DNA of 5,390 nucleotides, from positions 1 to 5,390 of the forward strand of contig JAJYBE010000056.1 of NCBI GenBank assembly GCA_021779205.1. The letters run 5' to 3'. Position numbers and translations under genes: made by a program. The DNA comes from a bacterium (lineage in GTDB: Bacteria > Patescibacteriota > Minisyncoccia > Moranbacterales > UBA2206). This document shows positions 1 to 3,904 of this stretch, in pieces. How positions within the stretch are numbered: position 1 is the stretch's first letter; each line of letters begins with the position of its first letter. Under the pieces are notes generated by a model. That model saw only the letters and a list, made by a program, of their open reading frames with translations, was not told the DNA's origin and did no database searches.

Positions 1-424
1 AATCGTCCAGTTTAATGATTCCGTCAGAATAAACCGGAAGATAAGTAACATCAACACTTCCCTCTTTTTCCAATTTTTGACACGCCCTTAAAACACAACT
101 GTGTTCAAAAACGGTTGTAATAATATGTGGTTTCTTTTCATTATTTTTTCTATTTTTAAAATATGCGCGAAGCACGCCTTTAATCGCTAAATTATTAGAC
201 TCTGTCGCGCCACTGGTAAAAATAATTTCATCTTCGTTCGCATTAAAAAAAATAGCTGCATTTTTTCTTGCCTTAGCCACTGCTTCGGCCGCATCCCTTC
301 CATATAAATGCAAAGATGAAGCGTTGCCGAATTTTTCATTAAAATATGGCAACATTGCTTCCAATACCGATTCGTCAACCGGTGTCGTTGCCGCATAATC
401 CAAATATATTTTTTTATTATCCAT
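1..424 (-). CDS. Cysteine desulfurase (NifS/IscS family), N-terminal part, cut by window edge
   Basis: PLP-dependent enzyme that takes sulfur from L-cysteine, giving alanine and an enzyme persulfide for Fe-S cluster and thio-cofactor synthesis in the cytoplasm. The start is the ATG at 424-422, giving [17 protein letters not shown], the classic N-terminus of the family ([10 protein letters not shown]). Further motifs in order are [12 protein letters not shown] (about residues 32-43), [14 protein letters not shown] (about 70-83, PLP phosphate binding) and a FEHSCVL segment near residue 106, whose His is the residue that stacks on PLP in this family. The 141 visible codons are uninterrupted; the PLP lysine and the catalytic cysteine loop lie beyond the window. 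It starts 10 nt after the Rrf2-type regulator stop, so the two are probably one operon. IscS and NifS subtypes, or a SufS-like role, cannot be separated from this piece. No Shine-Dalgarno sequence is visible. Confidence 0.95.
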   Translation of the reverse strand, partial: MDNKKIYLDYAATTPVDESVLEAMLPYFNEKFGNASSLHLYGRDAAEAVAKARKNAAIFFNANEDEIIFTSGATESNNLAIKGVLRAYFKNRKNNEKKPHIITTVFEHSCVLRACQKLEKEGSVDVTYLPVYSDGIIKLDD

Positions 425-434
425 ATTTTTAAAA

Positions 435-818
435 TTAAATTAATTCACTTAATTTGATAGCAAATAATGTTTTTTTAATTTGAAATGCTAATTTATTCCA
501 AACAAAACTGGACGCGCAATCTTTCGCTTTCGCGCAATTGCTTCCCGAGCATTTAGAAACAATCGGTCCTTCCATAATTTCAATAATTTCTCCGGCCGAA
601 ATTCTTTTGGGATTTTTGATAAGCGCATATCCCCCACTTTTGCCTTTTTGGCTCTTGACTAAATTATTTTTCCGCAACTTTCCCATTAAAGTTTCCAAAT
701 ATTTGGCAGAAATATTTTCCTCTTCGGAAATTTCTGCAATGCTTTTTTGGTCGGGATAAGCCCGCGTCAAAGCAATCATTGCGCGCAATCCATATTCAGC
801 TTTAGTGGAAAAATGCAT
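435..818 (-). CDS. Rrf2 family transcriptional regulator, IscR-like
   Basis: Winged-helix DNA-binding repressor of the Rrf2 family, 127 aa. The N-terminus [17 protein letters not shown] is the family signature, followed by the helix-turn-helix region ([28 protein letters not shown], about 27-54) and the wing (KGKSGGYAL, about 58-66). Three cysteines at about 90, 95 and 101 (C-x4-C-x5-C) sit where IscR-type members bind a [2Fe-2S] cluster. E. coli IscR has C-x5-C-x5-C-x2-H, and no His follows the last Cys here, so cluster ligation is likely but would differ from IscR. It lies directly upstream of the cysteine desulfurase gene, the usual arrangement for a regulator that senses Fe-S demand. A strong promoter and a palindrome overlapping the predicted transcription start suggest autorepression. 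Whether it responds to Fe-S, cysteine (CymR-like) or something else is not settled by sequence. Confidence 0.93.
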   Translation of the reverse strand: MHFSTKAEYGLRAMIALTRAYPDQKSIAEISEEENISAKYLETLMGKLRKNNLVKSQKGKSGGYALIKNPKRISAGEIIEIMEGPIVSKCSGSNCAKAKDCASSFVWNKLAFQIKKTLFAIKLSELI

Positions 819-829
819 ATAATTTAAAA

Positions 830-846
830 CATACCAATTTAGTATG
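830..846. promoter_or_regulatory. Palindromic operator candidate upstream of the Rrf2 gene
   Basis: CATAC (830-834) and GTATG (842-846) form a perfect 5-bp inverted repeat around an AT-rich 7-bp centre. It lies 12 nt before the ATG and covers the start site predicted from the neighbouring -10 box. Rrf2 proteins bind such dyads as dimers, so autorepression is the natural reading. This is inference from position and symmetry. Confidence 0.5.
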
Positions 847-851
847 ATTTA

Positions 852-879
852 ATTGTAGCGTATTTGGTGAATCTGTCAA
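852..879 (-). promoter_or_regulatory. Sigma-70-type promoter of the Rrf2-desulfurase operon
   Basis: On the minus strand a perfect -35 TTGACA (879-874) is followed 16 nt later by TACAAT (857-852), one mismatch from TATAAT. The expected start is near 845, giving a leader of about 27 nt before the ATG at 818. This is the best-matching promoter in the window. Confidence 0.75.
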
Positions 880-908
880 ATTTTAGCAAATTAGTTTCCT
901 AAAATGAC

Positions 909-940
909 AAAAAAAATAAAACCGTCTACAAAAGTAGACG
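909..940 (-). terminator. Rho-independent terminator-like hairpin after the GxxExxY gene
   Basis: Read on the minus strand, CGTCTAC-TTTT-GTAGACG (940-923) is a perfect 7-bp stem with a TTTT loop, followed by GG and a T-rich tract (TTTTATTTTTTTT, 921-909). It would end transcription leftward before the Rrf2 promoter. The hairpin is also nearly identical to the handle of the CRISPR repeats 350 bp away (see the repeat entry at 924-945). Confidence 0.65.
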
Positions 941-945
941 TCTTA
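924..945 (-). repeat. Solitary CRISPR-repeat-like sequence outside the array
   Basis: Aligned without gaps to the array repeat, 19 of 22 positions match over the handle half. They include the 14-nt core TCTACTTTTGTAGA (minus strand, 938-925) and the TAAGA that precedes it at the same distance. The other half of the 36-nt repeat is not conserved (about 4 of 14 further matches). No second copy or spacer unit flanks it. It may be a decayed repeat or mini-CRISPR, or a terminator that resembles the handle by chance. Confidence 0.55.
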
Positions 946-1249
946 CAACTGTCCGAACATTGATTTTCAGGATTAAAAGATTAGCTTGATTTTTTATTAT
1001 TATGCACTCTTTTAAATTCCAGGCTTTTTGCTCCTTATAGAAAATATCCATTTCATATTCACGATCAAATTTCAAATCACAATCTGCCAGCTCAATTGCC
1101 AGCGCTCTTTGATAGATGACTTCTTGAAAACCATTGCCCAATGCTGAATGGACTTTCATTGCACAACCAATAATTTTTCTGGTTAATTCTTCATGTTGCA
1201 TACAATAATTATAACACATCTGATTTTCCGAACCTTGATTTTTTTCCAT
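926..1249 (-). pseudogene. GxxExxY family protein, broken by an internal out-of-frame deletion
   Basis: The N-terminal half is a clear GxxExxY-family protein, a PD-(D/E)XK-nuclease-like family of uncertain role. MQHEELTRKIIGCAMKVHSA is followed by GNGFQEVIY, the defining G-x2-E-x2-Y. The likely native start is the ATG at 1201-1199, where homologs begin; the 16 residues upstream (to 1249) look like non-coding sequence read in frame. After DIFYKEQ the open frame loses all similarity, but the next frame over reads KSLEFKRVHNN and stops with TAA at 983-981, which is the usual C-terminus of the family. About 50-60 residues between these blocks are gone, including the D-x-x-V/ELKA-type core that holds the nuclease-like residues. 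The frame-shifted tail instead runs to TAG (928-926) inside the repeat-like hairpin. The product is almost certainly inactive. Reading the deletion from remembered homologs is inference; the frame switch is visible. Confidence 0.8.
1208..1213 (-). promoter_or_regulatory. Possible -10 box of the GxxExxY gene
   Basis: A perfect TATAAT on the minus strand ends 6 nt before the ATG at 1201, so the predicted transcript would start about at the start codon (leaderless). No recognisable -35 hexamer lies at the right distance, and TATAAT is common by chance in such AT-rich DNA. Confidence 0.3.
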
Positions 1250-1297
1250 CAGCCTTACATTTTAATCATCATTAAAATCAAGTAAATCATGGTTCAA

Positions 1298-1333
1298 AGA
1301 CGATGAAGTAGAAATCTTATATTGGTATTAGAA
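1298..1333 (-). repeat. Degenerate terminal (trailer-end) CRISPR repeat
   Basis: Positions 1306-1332 match the repeat exactly, but the last eight bases of the handle (1298-1305) are almost wholly changed and the outermost base at 1333 is A instead of C. The hairpin that Cas12a recognises can no longer form. Decay of the leader-distal repeat is common and confirms that the leader lies at the other end. Confidence 0.92.
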
Positions 1334-1778
1334 GACATCTTTTTTGATGTTCGTTAGCTCACCATCTACAAAAGTAGAAATCTTATATTGGTATTAGACG
1401 GAAGCCGAAATCGAGAAAATGCAGAAATCTACAAAAGTAGAAATCTTATATTGGTATTAGACCATATAATGTCCAGTCTCCTTCGCGCGATCTACAAAAG
1501 TAGAAATCTTATATTGGTATTAGACGGAACCCATTCCCGAAGCGAAGTCCGTATCTACAAAAGTAGAAATCTTATATTGGTATTAGACTATTTCGTTTCC
1601 AAAATCTTTCCCAACATCTACAAAAGTAGAAATCTTATATTGGTATTAGACCCTTTTCCCTATTTGACAATTTTCTACATCTACAAAAGTAGAAATCTTA
1701 TATTGGTATTAGACTCACATCCGATATCTTTCCACCTCTTCCATCTACAAAAGTAGAAATCTTATATTGGTATTAGAC
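1298..1778 (-). CRISPR. Type V-A CRISPR array, 7 intact repeats plus 1 degenerate, 7 spacers
   Basis: Seven identical 36-nt repeats start at 1364, 1427, 1490, 1553, 1616, 1679 and 1743; an eighth, decayed copy is at 1298. On the minus strand the repeat begins GTCTAATACCAATATAAG and ends ATTTCTACTTTTGTAGAT. This matches the conserved Cas12a handle (TCTAC-N4-GTAGA at the 3' end), so crRNAs are read right to left, in the same direction as cas12a-cas4-cas1-cas2. Spacers from the leader end are 28, 27, 27, 27, 27, 27 and 30 nt. No spacer matches another part of the window by eye, so targets are unknown. The perfect uniformity of the repeats suggests a recently active or well-maintained array. No tracrRNA is expected for V-A and no anti-repeat is seen. 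Confidence 0.98.
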
Positions 1779-1961
1779 TCTCGAAATGTTTAATCTAAGC
1801 CAAAAAGATACAAATAACGCCCAAGGGCTAGCTACGACTTTTTGGCTCAGATAAGCTTTTTCAGTTTTATAAAGACTGAGGTTTTGCATAATAAGATATA
1901 ATGTCTAATTTAATACCCGCATAAAGATTTTTACCTTTACTTGATTTTTTAATGTTCTTAC
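1779..1961 (-). promoter_or_regulatory. CRISPR leader between cas2 and the array
   Basis: This is gene-free DNA between the cas2 stop and the first (newest) repeat. It is AT-rich, with a small GC-richer island at 1818-1836. Minus-strand -10-like hexamers (TATATC at 1900-1895, TATTAT at 1893-1888) could start the array transcript, but no good -35 accompanies them, so no promoter is assigned. The part nearest the array holds a long inverted repeat (separate entry), and a smaller 8-bp dyad lies at 1861-1879. Its role as leader follows from repeat orientation, the decayed repeat at the far end and adjacency to the adaptation genes. Confidence 0.75.
1793..1852 (-). repeat. Long inverted repeat in the leader, next to the first CRISPR repeat
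   Basis: Arms 1793-1807 and 1838-1852 pair over 15 positions; the single mismatch in DNA (A/C at 1797/1848) becomes a G-U pair in the minus-strand RNA. The 30-nt loop contains a small GCCC-AA-GGGC dyad (1819-1828) and a GCTAGC palindrome. No T-tract follows on either strand, so it does not look like a terminator. It ends 14 bp from the first repeat, where Cas1-Cas2 would integrate. Confidence 0.7.
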
Positions 1962-2243
1962 TTAACCGAAAAAAACAACTGACTGTTCCTCCTGCACTGG
2001 ATGCCCATAGCGAATAATTTTTTTCTCACATCCCTCGCATATTCCATATATTATCACACTATCATTATTTGTAAAGGCTTTTTTGTAACGACATTTTATT
2101 TCTGATTTAATATTTTCCAAAATTCTTTGACTGTTTTTTATTTCAAAAACGCTATATTGCAAACGCCTGCCATATTGTTTAAGAAATTTAGAAAATCTCG
2201 TTCTTGTTTTGTCATTTTCAATGTCATAAGAAACTATAAACAT
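1962..2243 (-). CDS. cas2: CRISPR-associated protein Cas2
   Basis: Small ferredoxin-fold protein (93 aa) that dimerises and bridges two Cas1 dimers in the spacer-integration complex. The first strand MFIVSYDIENDKTRTRFSKF carries the conserved Asp (residue 7) after the hydrophobic strand. The RRLQYSVFEI segment (about 26-35) is the typical second strand, and SVIIYGICEGCEKKI (about 62-76) a late strand, with a short C-terminal tail (QSVVFFG) that usually contacts Cas1. The length is normal for the family. The ATG lies 3 nt after the cas1 stop, so the two are translationally close and surely co-transcribed. Cas2 is required structurally for adaptation; any nuclease activity of this copy cannot be judged. 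The leader and array follow immediately, as expected for an adaptation module beside its integration site. Confidence 0.96.
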   Translation of the reverse strand: MFIVSYDIENDKTRTRFSKFLKQYGRRLQYSVFEIKNSQRILENIKSEIKCRYKKAFTNNDSVIIYGICEGCEKKIIRYGHPVQEEQSVVFFG

Positions 2244-2246
2244 AAA

Positions 2247-3200
2247 TTATTTTTTAAATATAAAAACTGGAAACTCTCTTCCCTCCACTACGAAAAAGCG
2301 ATAAAAATCTCGCGTATAATTAAACATAGCCTCTTTGTTTTTCATAAGCGCTTCTAAAAAAAATTTTACATACTTTCTTTGAGAGTCAAAATCTAGGGCA
2401 TACTTTCCATTTTCATATTTAAAATCCCGCTTATTAATTTGCCCAAGATTGTGCGCTTTGAGAAGCTGCCGATCAATAAGACAGCGAAACGGTTCCATCA
2501 CATCACACGCCAATGATTTCCTTTGGAAAAATAATTTATGGTAAAAGCCCTTATACACATCAAAGCCATAAAGACGCAAAAGCGAATCCATAAAATTAAA
2601 TAAAAAAGTATATCCAATATCCAAAAGAACATTATTTATATCAAATTTTGTTCGTGGCATTCTTCTGATCCAGCTCATCATTTTAAAATATTCACTGAAA
2701 AAATCCTTGCTATAATTTCCTTCGATGCCCAAAAGCTCTTTTTCATCTTTGGCATTTTCAATTTTTCTTTTTACTTCCATTGTTTTTGCATTTTCATCTA
2801 TGAATTTATTTTGTTCTTTTAATAAATGGATTTGATTGGAAATTTTATTTAATACTAAGATTTTAGCAATCTCAAATTCCTTATCAAATTTATATTGTTT
2901 ATCGCGCAAAATAAAATTGCTTTCCAGTCCGGAAGAAATTTCCGCATAAGTAAGAAAATTATCACTTAAAAGAAAAAGCGAAATTCCATATTGCTTGCAC
3001 TTTTTGACCAATGAACTAGTCATTGTAAAATTACCAATAATAAAAATGGCAAAAACCTTAAAGCAGGACAACCTGTTTGTGTTTTGTCCATCTTTCCTAT
3101 ATAAAATATTGTCATTTTGAAATTGCAAGGCATTTTCTACGCCATAGCGCGCCTCAATAAACAATATTTGTTTTTCTTGAAAATCAGGCAGAGACATCAT
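2247..3200 (-). CDS. cas1: CRISPR-associated endonuclease/integrase Cas1 (type V-A)
   Basis: Metal-dependent integrase that inserts prespacers at the leader-repeat junction. I place the start at the ATG at 3200 (317 aa, MMSLPDFQEK), 4 nt after the cas4 stop. The open frame continues upstream to an ATG at 3260, but that 60-nt extension overlaps the essential cysteine-rich end of cas4, and type V-A Cas1 proteins as I know them begin at MxSLPDF. The ATG at 3197 is equally possible. With the 3200 start, the catalytic residues are Glu at about 160 (GIEGNYSK), His at about 221 (GFYHK) and Asp at about 233 in the CDVMEPFR motif; all are present. The N-terminal beta domain (1-90) is followed by the all-helical catalytic domain. 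It probably forms one transcript with cas4 and cas2. No frameshift or missing key residue, so adaptation looks intact. Confidence 0.96.
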   Translation of the reverse strand: MMSLPDFQEKQILFIEARYGVENALQFQNDNILYRKDGQNTNRLSCFKVFAIFIIGNFTMTSSLVKKCKQYGISLFLLSDNFLTYAEISSGLESNFILRDKQYKFDKEFEIAKILVLNKISNQIHLLKEQNKFIDENAKTMEVKRKIENAKDEKELLGIEGNYSKDFFSEYFKMMSWIRRMPRTKFDINNVLLDIGYTFLFNFMDSLLRLYGFDVYKGFYHKLFFQRKSLACDVMEPFRCLIDRQLLKAHNLGQINKRDFKYENGKYALDFDSQRKYVKFFLEALMKNKEAMFNYTRDFYRFFVVEGREFPVFIFKK

Positions 3201-3204
3201 ATAA

Positions 3205-3750
3205 TTATTGATTGCAAAGTTCCCGATAAATGCACCGCGCGCATTTATTAAGATTGGCATCGCGATTAAAATTTAGTAAATCAAAATTTTTCATCTTTTC
3301 AATATTTTGAGCAAGCCAAAATTCATTTTGTCCAGTTGGTTTTTCAATTTCATATCGCTTATTATCAGATAAAGAATGAATGAATAATTTTTTTATTTCA
3401 AGCCCCATTTCTTCCAGACAAAACATTTGCGCCCAAAGCTGGAAACGATATCCATCATAAATTTTTTTAACTTTATTTTTTCGTTCAATTAAGAATTTTT
3501 CCTCTTTGTCATAAATATCAATTTTTCCCATTAAATTATATTTTTGCGAATAAATAGGCAAAGCCTGAATAAATCGCTTGGCAGTTGAATATCTCCCTTC
3601 TTCGATGTTTTCATGTTTTATTTTTCCCTCAACTTGTGATTTTTCGTGATACAATTTTTGATCATAATTTTCATAAAAAGAATGAAAATAGAGCGACATC
3701 GGGCAAAAAATGAAATCATTGAGCTTTGAAATTGGAATGTAGCTTTCCAT
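3205..3750 (-). CDS. cas4: CRISPR-associated exonuclease Cas4
   Basis: RecB-like Fe-S nuclease (181 aa) that trims prespacers and helps choose PAM-adjacent, correctly oriented spacers for Cas1-Cas2. The four cluster cysteines are visible: C16 (FIFCPMSLYFH) and C170, C173, C179 near the C-terminus (KCARCIYRELC). PD-(D/E)XK nuclease residues are H46 (GKIKHENIEEG), D78 (GKIDIY) and E89-x-K91 (IERK), followed by the QLWAQ motif (104-108) of the RecB family. All expected catalytic and cluster positions are present, so the protein should be active. The start at 3750 gives MESYIPISKLNDF, matching the usual Cas4 beginning just before the first Cys. It is the first gene of the cas4-cas1-cas2 group and has a promoter-like sequence and a strong inverted repeat just upstream. 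No Shine-Dalgarno is visible. Confidence 0.95.
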   Translation of the reverse strand: MESYIPISKLNDFIFCPMSLYFHSFYENYDQKLYHEKSQVEGKIKHENIEEGRYSTAKRFIQALPIYSQKYNLMGKIDIYDKEEKFLIERKNKVKKIYDGYRFQLWAQMFCLEEMGLEIKKLFIHSLSDNKRYEIEKPTGQNEFWLAQNIEKMKNFDLLNFNRDANLNKCARCIYRELCNQ

Positions 3751-3767
3751 AAATATTCATTTAAACT

Positions 3768-3801
3768 AAAAACAGCATAGTTTATACCCTACGCTGTTTT
3801 T
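3768..3801 (-). terminator. Strong inverted repeat between cas12a and cas4 (terminator or operator)
   Basis: Arms 3768-3780 and 3789-3801 pair over 13 positions with one wobble and an 8-nt loop. Read on either strand the stem begins with an A-run and ends with a T-run (AAAAACAGC/GCTGTTTTT), the form of a bidirectional intrinsic terminator. It lies about 100 nt after the cas12a stop and 17 nt before the cas4 ATG. It also overlaps the promoter-like sequence at 3779-3806, so it could instead be an operator or a cas4 attenuator. Confidence 0.55.
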
Positions 3802-3806
3802 GTCAA
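3779..3806 (-). promoter_or_regulatory. Possible promoter for cas4-cas1-cas2
   Basis: A perfect minus-strand -35 TTGACA (3806-3801) is followed by TAAACT (3784-3779) at 16 nt or TATAAA (3786-3781) at 14 nt; neither is an ideal -10 placement. It would give the adaptation genes a transcript separate from cas12a. The sequence sits inside the inverted repeat at 3768-3801. Confidence 0.45.
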
Positions 3807-3904
3807 GAATGTTAATTTATTGGGCAGATTCAAACATGAAAGCCCCTTTTATCTCTTAACTTCTCCATTACTTTTCGAGAAGAAAAAACTGGAAGAATTT
3901 CTTT

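Noticed and set aside
1259..1278. An 8-bp hairpin (ATTTTAAT/ATTAAAAT) past the trailer end of the array, as a possible array terminator.
   Set aside because: The stem is entirely A/T and no T-tract follows on the minus strand; such dyads are expected by chance in this AT-rich DNA.
1334..1350. A self-complementary ACATC/GATGT with a T-loop inside the last spacer, as a terminator.
   Set aside because: The stem is only 5 bp and there is no trailing T-run; it lies within a normal-looking spacer.
1400..1742. Possible self-targeting spacers.
   Set aside because: By eye no spacer matches the genes or intergenic DNA in this window on either strand; the rest of the genome cannot be checked here.
1388..1756. 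A plus-strand open frame encoding a protein with repeated IYKSRNLILVLD units.
   Set aside because: It is the CRISPR array read as codons: the 36-nt repeat plus 27-nt spacers make a 63-nt period (21 codons), so the frame stays open by arithmetic. It is not a repeat protein.
1779..1961. A tracrRNA or scoutRNA gene in the leader.
   Set aside because: No stretch of the leader is complementary to the repeat (anti-repeat), and Cas12a systems do not need one.
2127..2357. A plus-strand open frame across the cas1/cas2 junction.
   Set aside because: It is antisense to two recognised cas genes and has no recognisable motif.
3856..3882. A CTTCTC/GAGAAG dyad just after the cas12a stop, as its terminator.
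   Set aside because: The stem is only 6 bp with a long loop, and on the minus strand it is followed by TTAAGAG rather than a T-run.
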